Shown here one piece after another: positions 25,214-32,905 of a DNA stretch of 64,000 nt. A program made the position numbers and the translations under genes. The DNA is from Adhaeribacter arboris (GTDB taxonomy: Bacteria > Bacteroidota > Bacteroidia > Cytophagales > Hymenobacteraceae), in the NCBI RefSeq assembly GCF_003023845.1, contig NZ_PYFT01000001.1:6448001-6512000 (forward strand). The letters are read 5' to 3'. Numbering within the stretch: the first letter of the stretch is position 1; each line of letters begins with the position of its first letter. Below the pieces are notes generated by a model, which was not told the DNA's origin, did not search any database, and saw only the letters and a list, made by a program, of their open reading frames with translations.

Positions 25214-27616
25214 TCACTCCGACCTCAAATTTTGTACGGGGTTGCTTAACGCGGCTTTTACGGATTGGATGGTCATCGTTAAAACGGCTAAAGCTAATAC
25301 GAATGCAGTTGTTACTAGAAATACCGAAGGTAGAATGGGCGTTCTATACGCAAACTCTTCTAACCATTTGCTCATCACATACCAGGTAATGGGGGTTGCT
25401 ATTAGTGAAGCCAATAGCACGGGCTTGATAAATTGCTTTAGTAATTCGGCCGTAATACTCAGTACAGTGGCGCCTAATACCTTTCTAATGGCAATTTCTT
25501 TAATCCTTAGCTGAATGGTATACAAGGAAAGGCCTAGAATGCCCAAGCAAGCAATAAAGATAGCTAAGAATGAAAAATAGCTGAATATGACCCCTAATTT
25601 TGTTTCACTGGTATACATGGCGTTTAAGGTATCATCCAAAAACGTATATTCCAGTGATTGCTTTGGGGCAAAGCTGGTAAATTTTTTAGCTACTTCTTTT
25701 AGGACCTGATCGGCATTTTTTTGGTTAAAACGCAAGTATAAATATTGCAACCTATCGGCGGCATAGTGCATGACTAAGGGCTGAACAGCAGTTTTTAGCG
25801 GGGTTATATTAAAGTTTTGGACCACGCCCACTACCTTTCCCTTTTTCAATACGGTATTAGGCTGTACCCATTGAATAGTGGTACCAATGGCTGCTTCTGA
25901 TTTTTGATACCCTAGCTTTTTTACGGCTTCTTCATTGATGAGGAAACCTTCCGTTTTATCTAATGCCATTTTCTCACTAAAATCCCTGCCTGCCACAATT
26001 TTCATTTTCATGGTGCGGATAAAGTCCAGGTCAGTAAAGAGCATTTGCATCGATTGGGCTTGGCTTAGATTAGAACTACCATCGTTCACCTGGTTAATCG
26101 GAATATTGGCACTTGGAATAGAGGAGGAGGCACTTACGGAATAAACTGAGCCATCTGCTAGTAACGAGTTTTTGAAAGTAGCCAAGCGGGTGGAATCCAT
26201 ATCCTTGGGTAGCGTTAGAATAACTACATTTTCCCTATCGAATCCCAGGTTTTTACTCTTCAAAAAATTAAGCTGATGATTGACTAAAAAGGTACCGGCA
26301 ATAAGCCCCATGGACACTACAAATTGAACTGTAACGAGTAAAAACCGAAGCGATAGTCCTTTCCTAGAATTACTAAACTTGCCTTTGAGTACTTCCGTGG
26401 GTTTAAAAGCGGAGAGTATTACCGCCGGATAAAGGCCGGCCAAAACACCTACGGCTATGACTAGGCCAATCAATACGAAGGTAAGTAAGGGATTATGGAC
26501 AAAATCGATCGTTAAGCTGCGCTCCGCCACGCGGTTGAATAAGGGCAAGGCCAAATAAGCCATAGCAATAGCTATAATCAAAGCTAATAGGGCAAAGAGG
26601 GTAGTCTCCGTTAAAAACTGTTGTAGCAGTTGCCTTTTCTCCGCTCCCACTACTTTTCGGAGCCCCACTTCTTTGGCTCGGGTCAGGGAGCGGGCCGTAG
26701 ACAAATTGGTAAAGTTAAAACAGGCTAGAAGTAAGACAAACAAGGCAACACAAGCAAACGCATAGACATAGGTTATATTTCCATTCGTTCCTATTTCCCC
26801 GACCAGGTTGGAGCGTAAATGAATATCGGTCAAAGGCTGTAAATGGATGTCCTGTTTGCCATCGGCACTAGGATTGTTCAAAATGTACCGCTTCACAAAA
26901 GCAGGAAATTTGTTTTCTAAGCTGTTAGCGGCTGTGTTACTATTTAGTACTACATAACTCTGAAACATGTGAAAGGACCATAATCCGCTTAGGTCTCCCA
27001 GCGTTGCCAGGGATACCAGAGAACTGAACGCAAAATGGGAATTAGCCGGCATTGGCCTGGCTAGAGCAGTTACTTCTACCGTAAGGTTTCTGCCAAAAGA
27101 GTTGATGCTAAGGGTTTTTCCAATGGGATTCGTATGGCCAAAATACTTTTTAGCGGTCTCACTAGTTAAGATGATGCTATTAGGACGTTCCAGTGCCTGT
27201 TTTACATCTCCCTTCTCCAAACTAATAGTAAAAACATCGAAAAGGGTGGAATCGGCATAAAGCAAATTGGTTTCAAAAAATTGTTGTTCGCCAGGCGGTC
27301 CGATCAATGCTTTTTCGTCTTTTAAAAGTCGGGTGTAACTTTTAATTTCCGGGTAATCCTTTTTCATTAGGGGTGCCCAAGGAGCGGGAGTAACGGCTAA
27401 ATGGGTACTACCATTACTCCCGGCCATAACTGATGTTATTCGGTAAATATCCTTGGCGTGATGGTTAAAGCGATCATAGCTCCGCTCGTGTTGAATAAAA
27501 AGAAACATGAGGATACAGCACGCCAGACCAACCGATAGGCCTAGTATATTAATCAGGGAAAAAACCTTGTTTTTCCACAGGGTACGACTAGCGATTAGTA
27601 AATAGTTTTTCCACAT
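25214..27616 (-). CDS. FtsX/MacB-type ABC transporter permease
   Basis: An 800-residue permease with the same layout as the one at 16895-19258. An N-terminal helix (GLACCILMFLFI, residues about 30-41) and a MacB-type periplasmic domain lead to a first FtsX domain with the signature STARSLTRAKEVGLRKVVGAEKRQLLQQF near residue 310. Then come a second periplasmic region and a second FtsX domain with LRIKEIAIRKVLGATV near residue 705. The two copies are clearly paralogous but diverged. No ATPase partner is nearby. The start MWKNYLLIASRTLWKNK is the standard family start. A small exported protein lies 26 bp upstream on the same strand and may be co-transcribed. Confidence 0.92.
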   Translation of the reverse strand: MWKNYLLIASRTLWKNKVFSLINILGLSVGLACCILMFLFIQHERSYDRFNHHAKDIYRITSVMAGSNGSTHLAVTPAPWAPLMKKDYPEIKSYTRLLKDEKALIGPPGEQQFFETNLLYADSTLFDVFTISLEKGDVKQALERPNSIILTSETAKKYFGHTNPIGKTLSINSFGRNLTVEVTALARPMPANSHFAFSSLVSLATLGDLSGLWSFHMFQSYVVLNSNTAANSLENKFPAFVKRYILNNPSADGKQDIHLQPLTDIHLRSNLVGEIGTNGNITYVYAFACVALFVLLLACFNFTNLSTARSLTRAKEVGLRKVVGAEKRQLLQQFLTETTLFALLALIIAIAMAYLALPLFNRVAERSLTIDFVHNPLLTFVLIGLVIAVGVLAGLYPAVILSAFKPTEVLKGKFSNSRKGLSLRFLLVTVQFVVSMGLIAGTFLVNHQLNFLKSKNLGFDRENVVILTLPKDMDSTRLATFKNSLLADGSVYSVSASSSIPSANIPINQVNDGSSNLSQAQSMQMLFTDLDFIRTMKMKIVAGRDFSEKMALDKTEGFLINEEAVKKLGYQKSEAAIGTTIQWVQPNTVLKKGKVVGVVQNFNITPLKTAVQPLVMHYAADRLQYLYLRFNQKNADQVLKEVAKKFTSFAPKQSLEYTFLDDTLNAMYTSETKLGVIFSYFSFLAIFIACLGILGLSLYTIQLRIKEIAIRKVLGATVLSITAELLKQFIKPVLLASLIATPITWYVMSKWLEEFAYRTPILPSVFLVTTAFVLALAVLTMTIQSVKAALSNPVQNLRSE

Positions 27617-27642
27617 ACTTAAAGCAATTATAAGTAAATAAT

Positions 27643-28167
27643 TTAGGGTACTATTTTCTTAAAAAAGAATTGGTCCGTGGTCAAGTCTCCAATTTTAATA
27701 GAGTTGGGAAGGACGATGCCCAACCCAAAAACAGTGGTTCCATTATCCTTCTTATGGATAAAAGCGCCTTCCCAAACTTCCTCTTGGCCATTGTGCTTTT
27801 TCAGGGTGGCGTTGAAGTAAGCGTCTTGTATTTGAACCAAATCGGAAGTGACCTTCCTGGAATCAGGATAGCTGAGAATGGCTCGGAAATTATCTCCCAT
27901 ATCCCTTATTAATTCTAGTCGCGTTCCTCGATTTTCATCGACGTAATGGCCTAGATAAACGGAGAGGTCGTTACTGATAACGGGAGTCGATTGAATGACC
28001 CTGCTTTTTTCTTTGACAATGCCATATTTTTCTTCCCTCTTGTATTTAGATTTGCTAAAGGTATTACTGGCAAAGAAGGCCGCTTTTTCTTTGGGGCTCA
28101 AATCTTGGCTAATGGCATCAGAGTGGGTCAGAAGAAAAGTAATAAGTCCCATAAAGAAGATTTTCAT
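27643..28167 (-). CDS. Exported hypothetical protein upstream of FtsX permease
   Basis: A 174-residue protein with an N-terminal signal peptide (MKIFFMGLITFLLTHSDAISQ). It is followed by a beta-rich region (LGHYVDENRGTRLELIRDMGDNFRAILSYP and VWEGAFIHKKDN) that looks like the lipocalin-like C-terminal domain seen after some serine hydrolases. I do not recognise a defined family. It precedes the FtsX permease by 26 bp on the same strand, so a periplasmic partner role is possible but unproven. Confidence 0.65.
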   Translation of the reverse strand: MKIFFMGLITFLLTHSDAISQDLSPKEKAAFFASNTFSKSKYKREEKYGIVKEKSRVIQSTPVISNDLSVYLGHYVDENRGTRLELIRDMGDNFRAILSYPDSRKVTSDLVQIQDAYFNATLKKHNGQEEVWEGAFIHKKDNGTTVFGLGIVLPNSIKIGDLTTDQFFFKKIVP

Positions 28168-28307
28168 ATACTTATCTTTAAATGAATGAATATACTATCG
28201 GATGCCAACAAGCTGATTGGATGGATATGCCAAATAGGAAGCCCATAATTTATGCCAAATAAAACTAATTGATTGTCATTGGTTTATATTGCATATAGGG
28301 TAAAGGA

Positions 28308-28348
28308 TTGTATCACTTCCGAACAGTTTTTGTTCGAAAGTGATACAA
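28308..28348. repeat. 18-bp inverted repeat with 5-base loop
   Basis: Arms 28308-28325 and 28331-28348 match at 17 of 18 positions (core TTGTATCACTT). It lies in the spacer between the cargo genes and the mobile core, in a stretch (28168-28435) with no gene. It could be an operator or hairpin; no T run follows on either strand. Confidence 0.6.
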
Positions 28349-28435
28349 AGGAGATGGTACAATGAGTCCGAAAAAGATTTGCTCGGATTAGGAACTTGAA
28401 AAGTCATTACTGGGAATGAAGGAAATATTTTTTAT

Positions 28436-28478
28436 AAAACAAAAGCCGCTCTGGTAAATGCAGAGCGGCTTTTGTTTT
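28436..28478 (-). terminator. Strong terminator at the end of the minus-strand accessory operon
   Basis: Perfect 18-base arms (28436-28453, 28461-28478) with a 7-base loop and a T-rich minus-strand tail, directly at the stop codon of the 92-residue gene. It marks the left limit of the mobile-core transcription unit. Confidence 0.88.
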
Positions 28479-28755
28479 ATAAAGATTGATGGGGATTCTG
28501 GTGTCGGCGAATACGTAAGAGAAAAACGCGGAGGAACTGCATGAGGTCAAACTCTTTCTCCCAGGCGTCTCGATCGGTGCCGCTAATCAAAGCGGTGGCT
28601 TCCAGGTTGTCTAGATATTGCTGGAGTAAGTGTACCTGGTCCTTGATCCCATCCAGCAACTCGATGAAAGCAGCGAGTGTGTCCTCGGTTAGCTGGGGTT
28701 GATTAACAATGGTCAGGAGGGTTTGGCCATTTTCTTCTTTACGGGTGATGCTCAT
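28477..28755 (-). CDS. Hypothetical protein, last gene of accessory operon
   Basis: Unrecognised small protein. I use the start at 28755 (MSITRKEENGQ), giving 92 residues; it overlaps the upstream gene's end by 17 bp, which suggests translational coupling. A 105-residue version from 28794 would overlap further. The sequence is helix-rich and charged (LAAFIELLDGIKDQVHLLQQYLDNLE) and probably coiled-coil, with no signal peptide. It ends at a strong terminator. Acts presumably with the preceding gene in the element's accessory operon. Confidence 0.6.
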   Translation of the reverse strand: MSITRKEENGQTLLTIVNQPQLTEDTLAAFIELLDGIKDQVHLLQQYLDNLEATALISGTDRDAWEKEFDLMQFLRVFLLRIRRHQNPHQSL

Positions 28756-29026
28756 GGCCGGTAGATTTATATTCTGCCAGATTACTAAAGACATCTTTCA
28801 TCTCGAACAGGAACCCCAGCGTATTCTTCAGGTCCAAGGGCTCGGTATCCCGGTCAAAAGATTGGCTGACAAAGCGGATCGTGTTTTCAAACCGTTCGGC
28901 CAGGTAAGCGGGATTGTTGGCGCATCTTTCTTTTAAGTAATGGGTAAGCGGCTGGATGTTCAGGTAACGATTCGTCTCGGGGTTAAGTACCAGCAGGGGT
29001 TGGCCTTTACAGGTAGTATCTTTCAT
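28739..29026 (-). CDS. Hypothetical protein of accessory operon
   Basis: A 95-residue cytoplasmic protein of no family I recognise. Start MKDTTCKGQPLLVLNPETNRYLNIQPLTHYL overlaps the stop of a 31-codon upstream frame as ATGA and its own 3' end overlaps the next gene by 17 bp. All three therefore appear tightly coupled. Helical C-terminal half, no signal peptide. Its position in a mobile core, downstream of KilA-N genes, suggests a phage- or satellite-related small protein. Confidence 0.6.
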   Translation of the reverse strand: MKDTTCKGQPLLVLNPETNRYLNIQPLTHYLKERCANNPAYLAERFENTIRFVSQSFDRDTEPLDLKNTLGFLFEMKDVFSNLAEYKSTGHEHHP

Positions 29027-29118
29027 GATTGGGAGGAGTTAGCGGTGAATTTCTGGCCGGGTAGTAAGTGCCAGTGACCTACCGGCGCCAGCACTTTAGT
29101 TAGCAATTTCTGTTTCAT
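29023..29118 (-). CDS. 31-residue small ORF coupled to the next gene
   Basis: A short frame starts at 29118 (MKQKLLTKVLAPVGHWH), preceded by the A/G-rich AGAAAAGAG, and stops at 29023-29025. Its TGA overlaps the ATG of the 95-residue gene in the four bases ATGA. This looks like a translationally coupled small protein or leader peptide. No homology is known to me; it may be fortuitous. Confidence 0.4.
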   Translation of the reverse strand: MKQKLLTKVLAPVGHWHLLPGQKFTANSSQS

Positions 29119-29180
29119 ATACTCTTTTCTGGTAGCAGCTGGTTTAAAGGGATAGCACCCCGAAGTAAACTGCTTGCTTT

Positions 29181-29654
29181 TTAGTTAGCAGTCCTTCTCC
29201 TTTTACTTCTTCTAACCTCGGCTCGAATGGCATTTCTGGTTTCCAGTACCCAGCATTCTAAGAGCGTGCTGCCGAGAAAAGTAGCCAGGCGCAGGGCTAA
29301 AAAGGCGTTTACCCAAACCAAGCCCTCGCTTATTTGCAGCACCAGATCAATTTTATTTTCGGGTAGACCGGTCCAAGGTAGGTTAGAGTTCAGGCAGAGT
29401 ACCTGGTAGGTTTTGGGGTAAGCCAGGTGCGCGGCAATGACTTCTTGGATTTGGGGAGTCCGTAAGAAAAGCGCCGGATCCTGTCCGAATAGACGCGCCA
29501 TGGCGGTGGCATTGTAGAGCAGGTAATTAGAAGAGAAATCAATCTCTAAGCAATGCCGGTGGAGGGAGTAAATACGGCGAGTAAGGGGAGGAAAAGACGC
29601 AGTTTTCTCCGCGTTAATCCCGGCCGGAACCTTGGTTTGTTTATTAATTTGCAT
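29181..29654 (-). CDS. KilA-N-domain-like protein
   Basis: I place the start at 29654 (MQINKQTK, just after AAATGTATGC), giving 157 residues. The longer frame to 29714 runs through a hairpin. The body follows the KilA-N pattern: LLYNATAMARLFGQDPALFLRTPQIQEVI near residue 40, then a WVNAFLALRLATFLGSTLLECWV region near the end that matches the usual GGTW-HP-LALEFA-WLSPEF-W core in diverged form. KilA-N domains are DNA-binding modules of phage antirepressors and related proteins. One of four such genes in a row in this element. More diverged than its neighbour at 29728-30264. Confidence 0.7.
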   Translation of the reverse strand: MQINKQTKVPAGINAEKTASFPPLTRRIYSLHRHCLEIDFSSNYLLYNATAMARLFGQDPALFLRTPQIQEVIAAHLAYPKTYQVLCLNSNLPWTGLPENKIDLVLQISEGLVWVNAFLALRLATFLGSTLLECWVLETRNAIRAEVRRSKRRRTAN

Positions 29655-29697
29655 ACATTTGAACTGTAAAATGGTTTGACATGAATTTGTTGAACTG

Positions 29698-29725
29698 GCC
29701 CGATGTTCCCGCATCGGGCTTTTTT
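29698..29725 (+). terminator. Hairpin with T run on the plus strand
   Basis: GCCCGATG/CATCGGGC with a 6-base loop followed by six T on the plus strand. No plus-strand gene ends here; it sits between two minus-strand KilA-N genes. Possibly it ends an antisense transcript or is a leftover of a lost gene. Confidence 0.5.
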
Positions 29726-29727
29726 AT

Positions 29728-30264
29728 TTATAAAGTATTTATTCTAAATAATTCCAATTGGTTTTTATGGCCTTTACTCCTTCGATAATTTGCTTGTCGC
29801 TCTTCCAATTCCAACCGTTCTAACTCTTGATATTCTGGACTACTTTGCAAAGACTTTCTAATTTCTTCTATTCGGTTCTTTCTTTGAGCACTTTCCTTTA
29901 AGCTCTCCTCTATTTGCCGATAACTTCCAAACAGGATTTCATCAATGGTAGAATACACCCACAGTTCAAACTCGGGATTTAACCAAGCCGCAAATTTTAG
30001 AGCTAAGATACGGTGCATCCAGGTACCTGATTTCTGTTTAGAAATGACCATATCTTCCTCTTTCGCGACCATTATATTAGGGGAATTCCCATATTTTAAA
30101 CAAATCTCAATAAAGGTTTTCGTCTGGTCTAGCCTTAGAAAGTCAGCGGGTAGTTTATGGAAAGCTTTAGCCATTTCCGTGGCATTTACCATAAGATTCT
30201 TGGTGGTCATGTCGAACGCTATCTCTTGACCATCATACCTGAAAATCTGAATTCCAAATTCCAT
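29728..30264 (-). CDS. KilA-N-domain protein
   Basis: The 178-residue product contains a complete KilA-N domain. It has FRYDGQEIAFDMTTKNLMVNATEMAKAFHKLPADFLRLDQT at the start, then SGTWMHRILALKFAAWLNPEFELWVYSTIDEILFG in the middle (the family core GxTWMHxxLALxFAxWLxPxFxxW). A charged coiled-coil tail (EESLKESAQRKNRIEEIRKSLQ) follows. KilA-N proteins are typically encoded by phages and phage-derived elements and act as DNA-binding antirepressors or anti-sense regulators. It lies between another KilA-N gene and a P22-type antirepressor gene on the same strand. Confidence 0.9.
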   Translation of the reverse strand: MEFGIQIFRYDGQEIAFDMTTKNLMVNATEMAKAFHKLPADFLRLDQTKTFIEICLKYGNSPNIMVAKEEDMVISKQKSGTWMHRILALKFAAWLNPEFELWVYSTIDEILFGSYRQIEESLKESAQRKNRIEEIRKSLQSSPEYQELERLELEERQANYRRSKGHKNQLELFRINTL

Positions 30265-30284
30265 TTTATGTTATTTGTATTTAT

Positions 30285-30809
30285 TCAGAATTGGCGATGA
30301 TTGGCCAGCCAGTACTCGAAAGTGGTGTCTTTGATAACATTGAGCCGAGTGGTAGCTTCTTTTAAGGTTTTCTGCGTGTTGCGAAAATCGGAGCGTACTT
30401 CCTGTTCTTTTTCCAACTGCAGCTCCAAGGCTTTTTGCTTTTGTTCCAGAAAATCGCTCTGATCGGAGAAGTGGCGGAAGAGCACTTCGTAGCACTGGGT
30501 CCGGTAGCGGCTTACGGCTTCTTGCGCTTCGGGCTTTACGTTCTTGGGGTTGATGGTAAACAGCCAGCCAAAGACATATTTGTAGGGAATACAGGTCATT
30601 TCATAGATCTTATTATCTGCTCCAGTTGAGGGGCTCAGCACCGCAACTGAGTTTAAAAATTCATCACTTTCTATCTTCTCCCGCTGACTTTTTGAGTCAA
30701 TTCCTAAAGCGTCGCAGATCGGGCGGATTGGTATTAATTTCTCTCCATTCTCAATTATTAAAATGGGAATATTATTAACTGTAGCGATTGTTGTGGTTTG
30801 TGTTTTCAT
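30285..30809 (-). CDS. Phage antirepressor (P22 Ant N-terminal-like), intact copy
   Basis: A 174-residue protein with the P22_AR_N-type antirepressor N-terminal domain. It has IPILIIENGEKLIPIRPICDALGIDSKSQREKIESDEF near the start and YEMTCIPYKYVFGWLFTINPKNVKPEAQEAVSRYRTQCYEVLF in the middle, the conserved core. The C-terminus is coiled-coil (LEQKQKALELQLEKEQEV). Antirepressors of this family bind and inactivate phage repressors. The minus-strand transcription unit begins in the divergent region 30810-30947. Two decaying copies of the same gene follow at 31080-31358 and 31469-31620. Confidence 0.88.
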   Translation of the reverse strand: MKTQTTTIATVNNIPILIIENGEKLIPIRPICDALGIDSKSQREKIESDEFLNSVAVLSPSTGADNKIYEMTCIPYKYVFGWLFTINPKNVKPEAQEAVSRYRTQCYEVLFRHFSDQSDFLEQKQKALELQLEKEQEVRSDFRNTQKTLKEATTRLNVIKDTTFEYWLANHRQF

Positions 30810-30947
30810 GAAGTATATACATTATTTACATCATTTGTTTATTAAAATGTTTATGCAACAAATGTTATAAATGTTTACAACAAAAACAACACTTACAGTA
30901 AAAATTATTTTTACATTTGTTACATACATTAATGTACACACAAAACT
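30810..30947. promoter_or_regulatory. Divergent promoter/operator region with repeated AAATGTTTA motifs
   Basis: 138 bp separating the antirepressor (minus) from the small 55-residue gene (plus). It contains repeated elements: AAATGTTTATGCAACA and AAATGTTTACAACA about 24 bp apart, plus ACAAATGTT and ACATTTGTTACATACATT. Direct repeats of this kind between divergent genes are typical binding sites for a regulator. Confidence 0.5.
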
Positions 30948-31115
30948 ATGGCAGCAGTAACCCTAAGAAAACTCCCGGACGACTTGCATCTAAAAATCAG
31001 AAGGTTGCAATTAGATTTAGAGCTCGAGGGAAAAAAGATTAATCTTGAAGACTTGTATATAATGCTTATCGAAAAAGGATTAGTAGTTTACCAAAAAGAA
31101 AACCCCAGCAAATAG
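30948..31115 (+). CDS. 55-residue ribbon-helix-helix-like small protein
   Basis: Starts at ATG 30948 and reads MAAVTLRKLPDDLHLKIRRL, then 25 further residues, ending VVYQKENPSK. The pattern VTLRKLPDDLHLKIR followed by two short helices is what one expects of Arc/ParD-type ribbon-helix-helix DNA-binding proteins. It is divergent from the intact antirepressor and its stop codon sits in a GGGG-type hairpin. A decayed duplicate of its C-terminal half lies at 31354-31443. It could be a small repressor of the antirepressor promoter or an antitoxin; this is inference. Confidence 0.7.
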   Translation: MAAVTLRKLPDDLHLKIRRLQLDLELEGKKINLEDLYIMLIEKGLVVYQKENPSK

Positions 31116-31358
31116 CCGGGGTTTAAATCTGCGAAAAAGCACTTCGCAATACGGGGAGTGGCAGCGGCTCACAGCTTCCTGCGTTTCAAGCTTTACATTC
31201 TTGGGGTTGATGGCAAACAGCCAGCTAACGACAAAGTTGTATGGAATACAGGTCATTTCATAGTTCTTATTATCTGCTCCAGTTGCCATGCTGAGCATTG
31301 TAACTGCAGTGCTGAGCACCGCAGTTGATTTTAAGATTTCATCCTTTAAGATATTCAC
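31080..31358 (-). pseudogene. Truncated second copy of the P22-type antirepressor
   Basis: Reads MNILKDEILKST and then TGADNKNYEMTCIPYNFVVSWLFAINPKNVKLETQEAVSRC, clearly a copy of residues about 48-110 of the intact antirepressor. It has lost the N-terminal domain and the coiled-coil C-terminus and ends in an unrelated tail. It overlaps the 3' end of the 55-residue plus-strand gene. An open frame remains, but it is best read as decaying. Confidence 0.75.
31100..31124 (+). terminator. Hairpin at the 3' end of the 55-residue gene
   Basis: AAACCCC (31100-31106) pairs with GGGGTTT (31118-31124) around the stop codon of the small plus-strand gene. A degraded version of the same hairpin occurs about 328 bp downstream, after the decayed gene copy. 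Confidence 0.55.
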
Positions 31359-31443
31359 ACCTCATGAATCTTTGCTAATTGTGAGAGATTTGATTTATAA
31401 GGCTTTAGGTATAGAGCCGGAAAAAGAAAATCCCAGCAAATAG
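31354..31443 (+). pseudogene. Decayed copy of the 55-residue gene
   Basis: The plus strand reads HESLLIVRDLIYKALGIEPE and ends KENPSK then TAG at 31441-31443, matching the C-terminal half and stop region of the intact small protein. The N-terminal half and promoter are missing. Confidence 0.65.
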
Positions 31444-31468
31444 CCGGGGATAAATCTATAATAAAGAC

Positions 31469-31620
31469 GGAAAAGCACTTCATAACACTAGAAGCGATAG
31501 CAGCTCATAGCTTCCTGCACTTAAGACTTTACATTCTTGGGATTAATGCCAAACAGCCAGCTAAAGACATATTTTATTGGAAGATACGTTATTTAATAGT
31601 TCTTTCCATCCATTCCAGTT
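31469..31620 (-). pseudogene. Third, heavily decayed antirepressor copy
   Basis: The minus strand, read through stops, gives IKYVFSWLFGINPKNVKS, then VQEAMSCYRF and CYEVLF, with in-frame stops before and between these pieces. It aligns to the same core region as the two copies to its left. It is non-functional and marks a tandem amplification of the antirepressor unit. Confidence 0.7.
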
Positions 31621-31656
31621 GCGGGCTTCAGGCCCGTAACTTTCCATTTTTTTCTT

Positions 31657-32364
31657 TTAAGCATTTAGCTGCATTCTTTTTTCAATTTCCTGATTCTGGA
31701 CTTCTCTTACCTGTACCTCTAAGTGGCGAGAAGGTATTTTTCTGGATTTAGAAATGTAAGCTCGGTTGTTGAGCAGGAGCCGGAGCATGTCCGCCTCCCT
31801 TTCCGGAATCTGGTTGATAGCGGCTTTTTCCAAATCATTGTTGACCGTGTCTCTGCCCGGGCTCTTACCGTACTTTTCTTGGTGAACCTGAGCCAAGGCT
31901 ACTTTATATTTCTGGAGGTTACTTCTTTCCTGAACCAGGTTTCTTTGGGATTGCTCGATTAACTGCTCCAGCAATAATTCCTGCTGGTTCAACTGCCCAT
32001 TATTTCTCTGATTTGGAAAGAAAAAGCGGCGCTGCTGCCGCCACCACAAAAGAAAAGCCTGTTTCTTCTGGCGCTGCTGCTGGGTTCTGTCTTGGTCGGG
32101 TACGCCGTGGATCCAGGGCTCTACTTCTTCGGCCGGCAAACACAACATTTTTCGCTGGTCGCCCTCCCCAGTACGCGCCCTGGTGGTTTTAAGTAGGCTC
32201 GAAAAAAAAGGACTTTCTTGCAGGGTCTTTGCTTGCCATCTATACTCGAGTTCCAGCAGCTCACATATTACTTTCACCGGGATTAAGTTCTGATGGTCTA
32301 AAGTGATAATGCCGATAATCTTATCCTCAAATTCTAACTTTTCGATTGGTGCTTGTTCTCTCAT
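31657..32364 (-). CDS. Diverged phage antirepressor-like protein
   Basis: A 235-residue protein. Its N-terminal region (IGIITLDHQNLIPVKVICELLELEYRWQAKTLQESPFF) aligns in pattern with the P22-type antirepressor at 30285-30809. The core that follows (KMLCLPAEEVEPWIHGV) corresponds to the MTCIPYKYVFGWLF segment. Then comes a charged helical tail. Probably a paralogue that diverged before the recent tandem copies. No signal peptide; acts presumably on a repressor, which cannot be verified. Confidence 0.65.
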   Translation of the reverse strand: MREQAPIEKLEFEDKIIGIITLDHQNLIPVKVICELLELEYRWQAKTLQESPFFSSLLKTTRARTGEGDQRKMLCLPAEEVEPWIHGVPDQDRTQQQRQKKQAFLLWWRQQRRFFFPNQRNNGQLNQQELLLEQLIEQSQRNLVQERSNLQKYKVALAQVHQEKYGKSPGRDTVNNDLEKAAINQIPEREADMLRLLLNNRAYISKSRKIPSRHLEVQVREVQNQEIEKRMQLNA

Positions 32365-32905
32365 AATTTAAATACGAAGGTTAAGGTTCTTATTTTAGCT
32401 ACTCGGGTGGGTAGGACCTAATCCCAGTTTTATTGCCGCTTAAAATAGGTCAAATTTGAGTCAGGTACTAGGTTTAAAAACGGAAACAGAAACCTCCAAT
32501 CCATAGCCGAGGTTCCTCAAGTAAGAGTTGGTTTTTGCTCTTTTAATTACTCCCGTTTTCTAAATTATTGCCACCTAAAGGCCCACTTTCCTACTGGCAA
32601 TAACCGGAAAAAAGCCAGTCTCAAAAATATTTTGCAAAAATAGCGTTTCCAGCCACTGAGCTGCGTTTTTGCCTTCAAAAATATATCTCACAGTCTCAAA
32701 TTCCGTGAGTTCTCCCGTTGCTGCACTATCCCGGCCCGGCAATTTTCACCCGGCAATTTTTACGATATATGACCAGAGCTAAGGAGCAAAAAGGCCGAAT
32801 AGAGCAAACTGGCCGAGGAATGACCCGGCAATTTCCAGGCTAGCTGGCTCGCCTTTGCCTGTCAACCGCTTAACGTTTACTCCGGCTGGACCAGGTTGCC
32901 TCTGC
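32365..32905. other. Gene-free stretch with three CCCGGCAATTT repeats
   Basis: About 540 bp between the antirepressor-like gene and the serine recombinase. CCCGGCAATTT occurs at 32735, 32749 and 32824, the first two 14 bp apart. They lie 72-171 bp from the recombinase stop and could be recombination sites or a remnant of an origin. No coding frame or RNA gene is convincing. Confidence 0.5.
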
